Below are positions 1 to 12,471 of a DNA stretch of 64,000 bases, piece by piece. The translations under genes and the position numbers were made by a program. This stretch comes from Nilaparvata lugens. Lineage: Eukaryota > Arthropoda > Insecta > Hemiptera > Delphacidae. The notes beneath the pieces are model-generated. The model saw nothing but the letters and a program-made list of their open reading frames with translations. It did no database searches and was not told where the DNA came from. Location of the stretch: NCBI RefSeq assembly GCF_014356525.2, contig NC_052518.1, positions 96,292,943 to 96,356,942 on the forward strand, in the 5' to 3' direction. The first letter of the stretch is position 1; each line of letters opens with the position of its first letter.

Positions 1-121
1 CTTTCTCCTTCTATATTCTTTCCAGTTTAGTTTTTTCAAACCTCATTATCATCCCTAGCTTCTTTAAGGCTGTTCAGTACACTTTTTTTATTTGAATAGG
101 ATAATCTTTTTCATTATAATT

Positions 122-577
122 GTTAAGATCATTATAAGAGTGAGAAAAAGTGGCAACTGAAATTTTTAAGTGGTCCGATAAGCGAGTTTTGGGTTGTTGA
201 AGTGCTGACTCCGTTTTCTTTCCAGATCATAAACGGTTTGGAATTTTCCATTGGAATTTTTTAAATATTTTATATTATTGGCTTTGTTCTAATATGCGTT
301 TTCTCGCGATTGATGCCAAAATAAACAAGTTATCGAATTTACAAAAAATGTTACTTTATTATTTATGAACGAACGATATAGGGAATAAAATGTTTTAGTT
401 TGGTCGGATACATTTTTTGAATTTTTAAGAGAAGTTCTGTTAAAATAGTCGAAACCGTTTTATGATCTGGAAAGAAAACGGAGTTGCACTTCAACAACCC
501 ATAACTCGCTTATTAGACCATTTGAAAACACTTGAAAATTTCAGTTGCCACTTTTTCTCACTGTTATAATGATCTTA
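122..577. repeat. Foldback (palindromic) repeat, left hairpin
   Basis: Positions 125-245 read as an imperfect inverted copy of 440-577: the arm containing aagatcattataa and gagaaaaagtgg at 125-153 returns reverse-complemented at 548-577, and the stretch ending in gttttctttccagatca near 215-230 returns inverted near 455-475. The ~200-bp middle is AT-rich and has no meaningful ORF. This is the layout of a foldback element or MITE with very long terminal inverted repeats. No target duplication was identified. Confidence 0.75.
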
Positions 578-1341
578 TACTGATTACTATTCAGTTGTTA
601 CTTGGAAATGTTCCTTATTGAATTCAATAGGCAAGCAGTTTCAGAATGAGTTTGTACGTCTCGAAGTGATTCCTGCATGTATGCATAGAATACAACAAAT
701 ATCATCAAGAAAAACTCTGATCTACTGATTAGTCTTCAACTTATGGCATTCAAAACTCCAGATTGAAACTTTATACTCTTATATTTTTGTTTATCCATGT
801 AATGTGAATTGTAGGAATAATCCTACATTGATTTGTCACTGTTCTCTTTTGGATAACTATTCATTAATTTGTAACTATACTCTTTTGATTAATTATGATT
901 GATCAAAGTTGTTCTTGATTTTCTAATATAGTATTTTCTTCTAATATGAAATGTAAAGGGTTGTGTGGCAGCGAGTCCTGAGGCCCGCCGCAAAGTAGAC
1001 CCACGCTAATCCACGAAGATACAAATTAATGGATAGTTTTTGAAAAGAGAACAGTGACAAATCAATGTAGAATTATTCCTATAATTCACATTTCATGGAA
1101 AAACAAAAATATAAGAGTAAAAAGTTTCAATCTGGAGTTTTGAATGCCATAAGTTGAAGACTAATCAGTAGATCAGAGTTTTTCTTGATGATATTTGTTG
1201 TATTCTATGCATACATGCAGGAATCACTTGCGAGACGTACAAACTCATTCTGAAACTGCTTGCCAATTCAATAAGGAACATTTCCAAGTAACAACTGAAT
1301 AGTAATCAGTATAAGATCATTATAACAGTGAGAAAAAGTGG
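548..1341. repeat. Large inverted repeat with ~325-bp arms
   Basis: The left arm 548-873 and right arm 1020-1341 are near-complete reverse complements: ccactttttctcactg at 548 pairs with cagtgagaaaaagtgg at 1326, and gttctcttttggataact at 841 pairs with the segment ending at 1050. The 146-bp loop (874-1019) is more GC-rich and holds no ORF. The left arm overlaps the outer end of the preceding hairpin, so three copies of the same terminal sequence sit at 125, 548 and 1311. Most likely a foldback/MITE-type DNA element; no protein is encoded. Confidence 0.85.
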
Positions 1342-1558
1342 AAACTTTAAATGTAACAGAAAATTTGAGCATTATTGATAAATAATCTTTATTTCTATCT
1401 ATGTGTTTGATTTAATTGAACCCACTGGCGTAATTTACCCAACACCTTTTTTGCCACCCCAGAGTTCCCAAACCTTTTTTTTTTGCCACCCCAAAAATCT
1501 TGATAATGGGCTATCAGATAACTTGATAATAATCAGGAAGTATTGTCATCAACTATTT

Positions 1559-2425
1559 GAAAAAATCTGGTGTGGTACACTTACACAACTTTCCTTGCTC
1601 ATTGAACTGTAAGCCTCATTCTTAAACGAGAATAATTTAGGGGAATAACATAACGACGATTGGCGGCTATATATTTAAAACTACGATCATACTATTGAAT
1701 ATAATTGTTTTCAAAGTACATTTTCCTTTGTGTAAATTATTGTGAAATTCGATGATTTTTAAAAGCCGTCAAAACAGCTGTTCTACAGATGAAATATCTC
1801 GACTATGTATTCTTTTGAATAAACTGCTCTACCCACCTATATACCTCAAGCATGAGGATACTAAGTCCATTTCTCAAGGATTGGGTGGACCCCCTGTTAG
1901 TTTCCCAGGAAGAAGACTTAACCCAGTTGATGAATAACTATACAGGGTACGAATTTGAAAAACAATCGGTCAACTCATTTTTGAGAAAATCCTGATAGGA
2001 ATTTGACAAAATCCATTTTTCTCAAGAATATAACGGAGCTCCTGCAATTTCCCCAGTAATGAGACTCATGTCAGTTGATCAGTTAAAAAGCTATCCAGGG
2101 TATAAATTTGAAGAAAATCGGTTGAGCCGTTTTCGAGAAAACCGTAAAAAACATGGTTTTTTAGTCTTTATCCGCCATCTTGAATTTAATTTCTTGTTGT
2201 CGGATCCTCATGGTATAAGGACCTTAAGTTTAAAATATCAAGTCAATCGGTTAATTAGGAATGGAGTTATCGTGTTCACAGACATACACACAGGATCGAC
2301 ACCCAAAAATCATATTTTTGGAATCAGGGGACCTTGAAACGTATAGAAAACTTGAAATTAGGATACCTTAATTTATTTTTTTGGAAAGCAATACTTTCCT
2401 TACCAATGGTAATAGGACAAGGAAC
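1559..2425 (-). repeat. Dispersed repeat family B, long copy (reverse orientation)
   Basis: One edge reads aatctggtgtggtacact followed by caactttccttgc; the other ends with a hairpin-like unit, ctttccttaccaatggta, near 2395. The same edges and interior recur at 16286-17037 and 36412-37409. Gene-like ORFs in it are low-complexity and not conserved between copies. The class is not recognised: the ends are not simple inverted repeats, though actttccttgc and gcaaggaaagt occur as subterminal inverted motifs. Confidence 0.7.
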
Positions 2426-3654
2426 GTAACAAGTGAAAAAATTCTCAATATAAAGCACACAATAATAGCTTTCATGTTGAAAAATTCGACAGTGGAACAG
2501 TTCAGAAATGTAACGAAAATCAAAGAAAGAGCAGACCTTTTTGTCAAGTCATCTTTGAAAACTGTGTTTCCTCAGATTTTTGAACTGTACCGGTTGTATT
2601 TTACAATCCCAATGAACACAGCTTCCTGAGAAAGATCGTTTTCATATATTTTCAATAAGTTGCATCAACATAATTTCAGGGACTTTCAATTTTTCAATTC
2701 TCAGTACAAATTTCCCGAACTCAATGACTAATAAACAGAACAATAGGTACCCATCAGAGTCGACTATTTTGTATATAGTGGCCTGTATGCCATCTCAATA
2801 TTAATGTTATTTTTGTTTACACTTTATACAGAGCATTATTGTACAAATCTTGAAATCTTTGGTCTTTTACTTCAGAAATTTAAAAGTTACAAGTTAGCTT
2901 GAAGAAGCGAGAGTCAAAAAACAATAAATGCAATCACTATAACAAAACTCAAGACGTAAAATTTATTGGAAAATTTACATTTTAAAGCCATTAATACAAA
3001 TCATCAAATCAAATCAAGCTTCATAAAACATTAAGAAGAATTGAAATATAGTAGAAACAAACGCATTGAACCAATTAACCAGCAATTAAATATATTCAGT
3101 TACCTACAAAAATATCGTTCAGTATAGTATCATAACAACAACAACAAACACAGAAAAAGAGCCATAGAGGCATGGCTGAACTTGAATTATTTCCAATCTT
3201 TGACTTATATAATAATAAATTTCATATTATAAATTAAATTTTTCCAACAGTTACCTTGAAAAGTGGCCATTCCTGCACTGATAACAGAATGCAAAGAATT
3301 ACTTTGCGTACTCTTAATACTTTGCATTATTATCTTTCAGCCATCCCAATCAGCTGTTGACGTTGTTGGCATGTATTTTGAATGCGAATTTGTTCTATCT
3401 ATATTTTTTTTTGATTTTCACACAAATAAAATTCATTATTCAATAAAAACTACATTGGTTTGAAATAGGAACTAGAAGTATTCAATATTAATTTCCTTAT
3501 TTTTCTCATATTGCTTATAAAGTTTGTAGCTATATTGCTCTTTTTTTCTTCGATCTCATCATTCCGTCATAAACTTTTTATTCATTTCCTAACAGATCTT
3601 TGTTATTTTACATATTAAGAATGCTCTACTTTTAAGTTTATTCAACTAATTCAC

Positions 3655-3722
3655 TTAGGCCGACTGCGCCCTAACTTTGCCCTCCTAGGTCAAAATAAAA
3701 GCAGTCATTCTATTCTATTCTG
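3655..3722 (+). mobile_element. Possible LINE 3' terminus with (ATTCT)n tail
   Basis: A short unique stretch ending in aataaaagcagtcattctat runs into a pentanucleotide tail of repeated ttcta. A polyadenylation-like AATAAA followed by a simple-repeat tail is typical of 3' ends of several insect non-LTR clades. No coding remnant precedes it, so the call is tentative. Confidence 0.3.
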
Positions 3723-3752
3723 CCATTATAACGTGGACCTCACTATAGTATA
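3721..3752. repeat. Terminus of MITE family C
   Basis: The motif ccattataacgtggacctc followed by actatag matches the terminal repeats of the complete copies at 49871-50227 and 52418-52796. It also recurs near 8855-8885 (inverted), 25245-25270 and 34795-34825. Confidence 0.6.
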
Positions 3753-4717
3753 ATATTTCACTATACTATTATACTAATATTTTACCTTACTATTTATTGA
3801 TTAACTCCAAACTTGGAAAAGCTAGTCCAGAGAAGTTGGCTACAATATGCTATCAATCAATAAATCTCTTCATTGCAGACATACTTTTCATTTAAATGAA
3901 TACAAGAAATTATTTTTTTAACTCCCTTTAATTAAGACTCCGGTTGTCTTATTAACAGAATGTTCTTTCACCAAATAGCATGAATATTATTGTGAAAAGA
4001 GCCAAAACATGTGTAACTGCATATATAATAACATGTGTGATGGGTGGTCATTTTAAGCAATATTCTTCAGTAACCAACAAATAAGTAATAAGTTGAACAA
4101 AAAACTTATTATACTTTTTTTCCACATTTCAACTTGAAAATGACCTATGGTCGAAACTAGTCATTGTAATATTTTAAATAATATATTAAATAATAAACCA
4201 GCCCACGTTGGGACACCAAAATTCAAACAGCTATAACTTGGACAAAAATAAAAAAATCTACATTTTTAATTTCATATTTATTGTATTTGTTTACACTTTC
4301 ATCCTTGAGGATGGCAACTGCATTGATTATCAATTGATTATTTATTGCAAAAACAATTTTTTGGGGAGTGTCCCAATGTGGGCTTAAGATCGGCCCAGGA
4401 TGCGACATCCCTTGCCCAGGTTGCTAAATTGAATTAAAAATAAGTAATTCATTATTTTTGTCAATTTATAACATTTTATTATAATCATTGATAGTAGTGT
4501 TCACCCTGAACACTACACAGATTCCAGAATACCTAAAATACCCCTTAGGGTCATCTACATTTATAATATGTGAATTTATAATTAGTAAAATTGCATAATA
4601 AAAGACTTATACCCAAAAATATGTCATATGGGTTACTGAAAAAACTGAAATAATGGGTAACAGGACTGAAAAATCACCATGTATTTGACCCTCTATTAAT
4701 AAAACAAAATGAATCTT

Positions 4718-4886
4718 ATAGCACCTTTTATTCTTTAAAAAACTTCAAATAGTTGAACAACTAGTTTCGGTTTACACCATCTTCAGGTTCTAAAATAAAA
4801 AGGTTTTATTTTAGAACCTGAAGATGGTGTAAACCGAAACTAGTTGTTCAACTATTTTAAAGTTTTTAAAGAATAAGGGTGTTATA
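4718..4886. repeat. Hairpin MITE, near-perfect palindrome
   Basis: The arm 4718-4800 (tatagcacctttta, then gttgaacaactagtttcgg and accatcttcaggttct) is the reverse complement of 4803-4886. Almost no loop separates the arms. A copy with one shortened arm is present at 35250-35400. There is no coding content. Confidence 0.85.
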
Positions 4887-5013
4887 GATGGGTGCCAGCT
4901 GTCTAAAACTGGTCATTCCCTATCTGATATTTTATCCAATTTGAGATCCTTGGAAACGTGCATGGGGCTGTTGTGGGCGGGGCAAGTGAAATAAAGAAAT
5001 ATACACATTTAGT

Positions 5014-5063
5014 CCCGGTTGCACAAAAGCTGGTTAGATTTTAACCGGCTTTTGTGGAGCCGG
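5014..5063. repeat. Short palindromic element
   Basis: cccggttgcacaaaagctgg at 5014 pairs with the segment ending agccggg at 5063. This looks like a minimal MITE or a pair of fused terminal repeats. Nothing more can be said about its source. Confidence 0.5.
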
Positions 5064-5660
5064 GTCTTTGTTTGATAATCATTTAGCAATCGGTTTCTTC
5101 TTTTCTAAAAAAAAATAAAAAATCAATACTGAATCTTTACATTTACTTTCAGAAAATTTAAGTTTTTGCCCGCTATGCACAAACTTATATCATCAGCATA
5201 CATACAAATTTGGTATTTTTATGGCATCAAGGACATATTTTGGTAGCCACCCCCAAATAGATTGTTCCTTTGCTATTTGGAACAATTGGCAATTAATCAA
5301 TTATTTATTGTTATATGTATGGTAGGCCTATTTAGGACGCGATCTATCCATGAATACTTGGACATTTAATTTGTGAAACGAGAAGCGCTCTGAGGAAGAA
5401 TTTCAATATTAATAATAATATTGTCCATAATTGTTTAATTTTGTGATAATTAGAAGTTTTAATTTTTCAGGTAATATACTGACCTCTTGTTGCTGGTTGA
5501 AACTAATGTATGGCTGGTGAACAATCTAATATCAGGTCAGTTTTTTCAATATCAACCTATCAGATCTTGATAGTTTTCAGTTGTTGATGTATCAAAGTTA
5601 GTGATTACTTTCAGTAGGCCTATGAATAATGTAATAGAATTGTGCTTTTCCAATATCTTT

Positions 5661-5790
5661 TTGTTTCATGTAATGGGCCCCTGTTGAGGCATCATTAAAA
5701 TTTGTAAAAGTAAAATAAGAGATCAAGTTCCTATTTCACTTTTACAAATTTTATTGATGCCCCAACAGGGGCATATTACATGTAAAAATA
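5661..5790. repeat. Hairpin MITE
   Basis: The arm around 5665-5716 (catgtaatgggcccctgttg ... acaaatttt on the other strand) matches the inverted arm 5732-5785 (cccaacaggggcatattaca). The loop is about 15 bases. It is non-coding. Confidence 0.75.
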
Positions 5791-6261
5791 GAAACTAATA
5801 ATAAATAGTATAGTAGTCAGTTGGCTATTAGAATAGAAAATTACTAAAATGTTAGCTTGCATTTTCTCATGCAACAGAGCCCAGAAAGTCATTGTTGGTG
5901 AATCCAACCAAATAACTTTTTTACTAAATTAAAAAAAAATGTCTATGACAGTTTCTTGAATTAGATGAAAACTGTGAGACAGTATAGTGGAAACAGTGCA
6001 GAGTAGAACCAATGTCCATGAACAATGTGTTTATCACTCAAAACTTTATTTCATCCATAAACTTGATAATTTGTTGCTGAAAATAAGAATAAGAATAATT
6101 TTATTTGTCCAAGAACAATTGCATGATTGCATGAGACATTGTCATGATTTGAATAGGACAAAACTAAACAACTACCATGCGCTCGAAAAGAGCATACAGT
6201 TGACATCATGATCTCTCTTCCCATCATCATCTTTCTATTTAATAATAGTATATTTTGCACC

Positions 6262-7215
6262 TAGGGCCGAAAATGAGACTTTTCTGGCTCGAAATCGGTT
6301 TTCAAGTCCGAGGCCATAGGCCGAGGACTAGAAAAGATTGAGAGCCCGAAAAAACATTTTTGCCCATGGTGAGAACGTTATTTTTCGCCACACAGAAAAA
6401 TAAACAATATACATATGAGAATAATTGTCTATTATAAGCACTTCCGAAAGCAAAAGTGGAAGGTCATAGCTCTAGCAAATCTGAGGTAATCTGAATATCA
6501 AGAAATTGTCCAAGTATTTTTATTTTTTATTATGATTTGTCTAAAAGATTATGTAAGAGGTTGAGTTTATACTTTTTATTCTTTCAAATGACAATAAGAT
6601 GATATTATTATAAATGTTTTAATTATTGAATGATAAACACAAATAATGAAAAGTTTTTGATCAGCTGTTTTAGCACACTTGAAATTTGGCCAATCTGAAT
6701 GTCAACGGAAGTTTAGGTTAGAAGTTCTATCCTACTCTGAAAATCGAATTATTTGAATAGTTTATATTATATCTTATCTGTATTTTATTCATCCAAATAA
6801 AATGATAGTATATTATTGCAGAATACTTTATTGAATTCAAGCATAAAATGATTCCGTTTGTCCACCATGCTCCGTGATAAACGCTGTAACTAGGAGGTTT
6901 GAGGTTAGATTCTATTATACTCTGAAAATGAATTTGAATAGTTTATAATATCTCATTTGTATTCCATTCATCCAAATAAAATTATAGTATCTTATTGCAA
7001 AAACTTTATTCAATTCTAGAAGCATAAACTGATTCCGTTTCATAAACTATTTTGTAAACACGTTTACATCAAATCAGAATCAGCTGACTTCAAGGTTATT
7101 TTACAGCCCTAGGGCCGTAAAAATTTTACTGGCCTGGTCAGAAAACAATCACTTTCGGCCTCCATATGACGCACGTAAACCAGTTCATTACATCCAAGTG
7201 GGGCGAAAAACTAGT
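6262..7215. repeat. Repeat unit with internal direct duplication
   Basis: Both borders are rich in ggcc/ggccg motifs (agggccgaaaatgag at 6263, agggccgtaaaaatt at 7110, ggggcgaaaaa at 7200). Inside, about 140 bp at 6725-6862 are directly repeated at 6903-7042, sharing actctgaaaat, catccaaataaaat and ctgattccgttt-like blocks. No ORF of note. It is probably a non-autonomous element of unknown class. Confidence 0.5.
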
Positions 7216-8850
7216 TTACAACAGAATTATTCAATATAATTATAAAATAAACAATAATCAGTACGGTGAAGAAAGCAATACTTGTTTCTTAGACCCTGGT
7301 TTTTTACAATGAAGATGTAGGATTGTACAATAAGTGCAAATTAAAAGGAAAAACTTGGAATAAATAAAGCTCCTGTTCTTGAACTATGTTTTAGTTTGTT
7401 GGTGAGACAGATTGGATTGATAACTTCATTGCTGAAAGTATTGACTAGATAACTGAAAATTGTGACAAAGTTATAATTTCAATATTAGTGAAACGAGCTG
7501 CAATATATAAACATAATGTGTTTTCTGTCACAAACATTAATAGATTATTCTATTGCGGATTTACACATATTTATATCACTTTTAATGGGGAGCTTCATAA
7601 GCTTCAGTGTCTACAAAGAGTCAGTAGGTTGTCTTTTTTTTCTTTAGGGCTACTTTTTAATATGAATAAAAATATAAAAATCTGAGTACCCTTTTTATAT
7701 TCTTTCGTCACGACATGTTCAGATTTTGTTCTGTACTCAAATTTATATTTTTATCTATAAGTCAGAAGGGTTATATTTACTGTGAGAATTTGTCAATACA
7801 AATGATTAATAATTCTGTGTTATCATCATGAGATAACATAATTTATTTAAGGTACCTACTTATATTTTGAAAAATATGATATTGCTATCAGCGGAATTGT
7901 GATTAATTTTTGAAATTTTTCCGTTCCAAATAAATAAGTCTTCATCGTTCAATTTACAATATTATAATAATTATTTATCATATTTTACTGTTTGCTTATC
8001 ATAGTCATATAACATAATAAAATGTTTCTTCGTTATTTGCTTCATTTCTGAAACTCCCACTTTTACATGATTTGAAATTACACCAATGCACACCTACATA
8101 ATTCTACATTCATTGCCTGCTGTAAGTAGGCCTATATTATTAAATTGAGATATTTCCTTAAACAATAAATCATAAATCTTTCCTTTAACAATAACAATAA
8201 ATCATATAATCCAAAAAGCAATAGTATATCCTATCAAAATAAACATAAGACTGTTTTTAATAGTTTCAATTAAACACAGCCCTCCTTTGGACTGTGTACG
8301 AACAAAATTCGGGATTGGAATATTAAAGGACTATGATCCTGTTTTTTCATTCCCATCATTTCATGACAGTTTATATTTGTCCTTGTTAAATAAATAAAAA
8401 TTAATAAATGATACGCTTCTCTGAAATGTGGCACAAAGTTATTCCCTTGCTTGTGAAAAGTTGACAATACTAAAACTACTGCAGTCACAAATGAAAAAAA
8501 TCTTTTCGTTATTCATATTCAACCTATTTCATTATTTTTGCTCTCAAAAAGTCAACAATGAACTGTTTGATAAAGGAAAAATAACGCTTCCATGGAATAA
8601 GACATACAATATAGAAATAAAATAGAAATTGAAACTGTGCAATGCATTTTCCCATAAGAGCCAATGTGTTACAAAACGACGAATCCCACAGCAATGCGGG
8701 TTGCCTATCTTTACCAGCTGCCTCACTTTCTTTGTGTTGCTAGTCCATTCCAGTTAGTATAGAGTTCAGTGGTTTTTACAGGAGCTTCTCTTTGTCTCAG
8801 AAACAGAGTAACGGCCAGCAACAGTCACAGTTATTCAAAAGTATTCTTTA
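7216..8850. other. Intergenic, no gene recognised
   Basis: AT-rich sequence with only short, low-complexity ORFs. No domain, long palindrome or tandem array was seen. Confidence 0.45.
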
Positions 8851-8854
8851 AGTA

Positions 8855-8932
8855 TCTATAGTGAGGTCCACGTTATAATGGTAGTGTACGATTTGCAATA
8901 GTGTTGCTATCCTTGTCTCGTTCAACAAATGT
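8855..8932. repeat. MITE family C end (inverted)
   Basis: ctatagtgaggtccacgtta followed by taatgg, then caatagtgttgctatccttg and cgttcaacaaa, matches the reverse complement of the right end of the copy at 52418-52796. Only this end is present. Confidence 0.6.
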
Positions 8933-8934
8933 AA

Positions 8935-9835
8935 AGCAGTTAGGGGTTAGTTCTTATTTAGGTTATATTTAATAATGTTTTATTAGGATAGGTTAGGTTT
9001 TTGCTTTAAAATTGCAATATGCCAGAAGGGGCTAGGGTCTAGGTGGAGTTATGTTTTTTGATGTTTCAAAGCACAGAATTACAAGGAGTTTTATAGGAGT
9101 ATTATAGGAGTTTTCTCTGTTTCAAAGGTAGAAGGATAGGTTGGGCGGTTAGGATTTTGCTTTGAATCACATGTTTGTGAACATGTTCATGAAATGAACC
9201 ACATGTTTGTGAACATGTTCATGAAATGAACCACATGTTTGTGAACATGTTCATGAAATGAACCACATGTTTGTGAACATGTTCATGAAATGAACCACAT
9301 GTTTATGTTTTGTTCTAAAGATGACGAATAAATCTAAAGTATTAAATGTGAAAGGGTTAGAGGTTAGGTTTTATTTAATAATGTGTTATTAGGATAGGTT
9401 AGGTTTTTGCTTTGAAATTGCAATATGCTAGAAGGGGCTAGGGTGCAGTTAGAGTTATGTTTTTTGATGTTTCAAATGTGAAAGGATAGGTTAGGGGGTC
9501 AGGATTTTGCTTTGAAATCTAAATTATTAAATTTGAAGGGGTTAGGGGTTAGTGGTTAGGTTTTTTTGGATTATATTTAATAATGTTCCATAAGGTTAGG
9601 TTAGGGTTTTGCTTTTAAATTGCAATATGCTAGAAAGGGCTAGGGTCCAGGTAGAATAATGCTTTTTGATATTTCAAAGGTGGAAAGATAGGTTAGGATT
9701 TTGCTTTGAAATTGCAATATGCTTGAAGGGAATAGAGGTTTTTCAAATAGTTATGTTTATTGATGTTTTAAATTTAAAAGGGGAGGTTGAGGGTTCGGTT
9801 TTTGTTTTGAAATGACAATATGGTGACTTAGTTAT
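8935..9835. repeat. Satellite-like field of degenerate ~200-400 bp units
   Basis: A block with ggataggttaggtttttgct followed by tgcaatatgc, agaaggggctagggt and a ttatgttttttgatgttt segment recurs starting near 8990, 9395, 9600 and 9700. The copies diverge by substitutions and indels. A separate 32-bp array is embedded in it. No coding capacity. This is probably a local tandem expansion rather than a mobile element. Confidence 0.7.
9168..9300. repeat. 32-bp minisatellite, four full copies
   Basis: Units start at 9168, 9200, 9232 and 9264, with a fifth partial at 9296. Each carries cacatgtttgtgaacatgtt and catgaaatgaac. The unit contains the perfect 10-base palindrome gaacatgttc. Copies are almost identical, which suggests recent expansion or gene-conversion homogenisation. 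Confidence 0.9.
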
Positions 9836-9839
9836 AGTG

Positions 9840-11890
9840 TTTTTTAACATCAGTTAAATAACAACTGTTATATTTTATTAATTATATTTTTCAAAAGTAC
9901 TCTTTCTTTTATTAAATAAAATAATAATAAATTGATTATTATATTGAATTTAATGATAAATCATTATTGGATAATAATATCTTCATCAAATAGAATGACG
10001 ATTGGCTCCAGTTACAGTGCTCGGTAACCATCATCACAAAGAACGTTACATTCAAAGATCTGACTGAATGGAACGGGAAAAACCCGTTGTTAACGCATGC
10101 GCGATACGGTGCTGTCTGAGACAAGGAGTGGTTTGTTTTACAGCCATTATGTGGTTTGTTTTATGCCAGCCATTAGTGATTGCGGTTGTGAATAATTTAA
10201 AGGCGTGATTTTATTGTGAAGTGCTATATTAGTGTGTGGTGATCATGATTCAAACGAGGTTAGGTCTACTTTGACAAGTCTTTTGGTGAGTAATCGAATT
10301 CACTCAATCGAAAAACATCAAACTCAAATTCTTGCCTCCAAATAGAATAATAGAGTTTAGTTTAGTGTACTTTAAACTAAAGTTTAGTTTATAGACTACC
10401 TGCGTAACAACTTGTAAAGTTGAATATTCATTTATTTATTAGGTTAGCACAAACAATACAATGATCGAAAAATAAAAAAAACAGGCTATTGCCCAAAACT
10501 TCTTCAATTTCCTAATTTAGTTTCAAATTTATTGTCCAATATTATACATGGGCTATGTCCATTTCAATTTCAACACCAAATCACAATCTGAAATTATAAA
10601 TTAGAATAAAACAAACAATTTTAAATTTGGATAGATTGATAATAAAACTTTCGTGAAAAAACATGAAACAAACTTTAAATTCACAAAATAAAGATTGAAA
10701 CCACTTAAATTCACCTTCTCAGCCACACCCCCAACAATTCCCACCCAAATGTTCAGGTCAAGAGCCGCCACTGTATCGCAAATAGTATATTAGTCCTGAG
10801 GAACCCCAGAAGTAAGGGTTGGACTACGTTTTTGGGTGAGTAGAGAGTTTATTTTAATGACAACAGCGCAAGGCCAATTCAGCCACGATCTGCTCATGCC
10901 CTTTCAAATTGATTGACCGCTGGGCGTGGATTTTGGGGTTGCTGTGATCCAATAGGACAGCCCTATAGCCCTACAGTGTACAGCCAGTTCAAAGTTCAAT
11001 GTGTCAGATGTGAAACAGATGCCAGGGTTCAAATCACTCGCCATGTTGCTATGATATTGCGAATTGCCAGAATGGAAACTAGGCTTTAGTGATTAATAAT
11101 TTAGAAATGAAAAATCACATCAGATTAAAGTATTATTTATCAAATTTAAAGTATTACTATTTATCAAATTTGAAGTATTATTTACGAGATTGGAAAATTT
11201 GTTGGCCAGAACCAATTCGACCGTGAATCTGTGATGTTTGATCATTTATACAAGCTGCATTTTAGAATGAATGATCTCAGTCAAATTGGTTCTATTCCAA
11301 TTGTCAATCTTTTGTAATTCAATGGAAATGAAATTATATGATAGAATAATGCACCTTGGCCAGTTAGCTATAACTAGGCTGTTGAGGCCTAGTATATAAG
11401 GAGGGATCTCAGGAGATGCTTTGCATAAATTAATTTATTTATTCTAGAAATTTGATCGCGATCTCCAAGTACAGTCAAGTACTTACAACAGTTTTAAAAT
11501 TTTCAAATGTGAGCCTTCGCCAGTTCTAGTCTAGCCTCTAGCTAGACTATAGTACCTCTAATAGGTACTATACTCCATACAAAATTACTTTGGACTTGGG
11601 AGAGTCATACGCAGCAGCCGGCCAGCATTCTCTAATTTACATTATTCAAAACATTATTCAAACTATTCAAATTCTTTATTCAAAAAAAAAAATAATTATA
11701 CAATCAAATGCATTCCAAAAATCAAATACAATATTGTCTCCTAATTTCTAATATGTGTTCCCTGTGTGGGGACACTTGAATATATATAATAAAATATTTA
11801 TATACAAATTTAAATATTATATCATGAAGAACATAATAATTGAATATGGTATTATATTGAAATAAATCAATATGTCAATATTTATAATCA
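9840..11890. other. Intergenic; possible promoter-proximal segment inside
   Basis: No coding ORF is recognisable. At 10090-10290 the composition changes: an NRF1-like acgcatgcgcg lies near 10094 and a consensus splice donor ttttg|gtgagt at 10285/10286. Sequence between these has in-frame stops, so if transcribed it would be a non-coding first exon. The remainder shows only short direct repeats near 11120-11190. Confidence 0.3.
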
Positions 11891-11896
11891 TTCTTG

Positions 11897-11972
11897 CACA
11901 CATTCATACGCACACACATTCACATATGCGCACACATTCATACGCACACACATTCACACATGCGCACACACA

Positions 11973-12045
<73 letters not shown>
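11897..12045. repeat. (CA)n microsatellite with degenerate leader
   Basis: A leader of cacattcacatgcgcacac-like variants at 11897-11975 grades into a pure (CA)n run of roughly 70 bases ending near 12045. The His/Thr-repeat ORFs across it are artefacts. Confidence 0.95.
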
Positions 12046-12047
<2 letters not shown>

Positions 12048-12471
12048 ACACAAAACTTAAAACTATGTACGGAGTGGTTGCTGTTTTTTTTTCATATTTA
12101 GTTCAATTTTATTCATAGTTAACGTTTCGTTTTTTTTCAAAGTGCTGATGTAATTATACCATAAATGAATGCGTTTTGAAGAAAGATACAGTGATTGAAA
12201 TTTGATACTGTCTTACTGTTTACGCATACCGGACGGGATTTGTGAGTTCAATGATCTTTGATTGTTGCAGTGTTCATGTCGTGTAATGTGTAAATTATAC
12301 TAAATTTAGACCTATATTAATTTAGTAAAAAAATCATTCGGGTTGTCTAGTTGTAAAATGAATTTCTTGATTTCTTTTCTAAATAACTGACGTGACGTTA
12401 TTTTCCTTGTTGTTACTGGAAGTGAATTGAATTTTTTATAGCTATGTATTTGAAGTGTCGTCTGGAATGTT

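Larger units (their letters stand above)
2426..4700. other. Intergenic, AT-rich, no gene recognised
   Basis: Short ORFs only, with no recognisable domain. The stretch holds a possible LINE 3' tail near 3655-3722, a MITE terminus at 3721-3750, and around 4130-4200 a fragment with gacctatggtcgaaactag that recurs inverted near 41620-41665. Confidence 0.5.

Noticed and set aside
11020..11050. ggttcaaatca as a tRNA T-arm
   Set aside because: No cloverleaf, no A box and no acceptor stem could be drawn around it.
11872..12118. His/Thr-repeat ORFs
   Set aside because: They are simple read-through of the (CA)n microsatellite.
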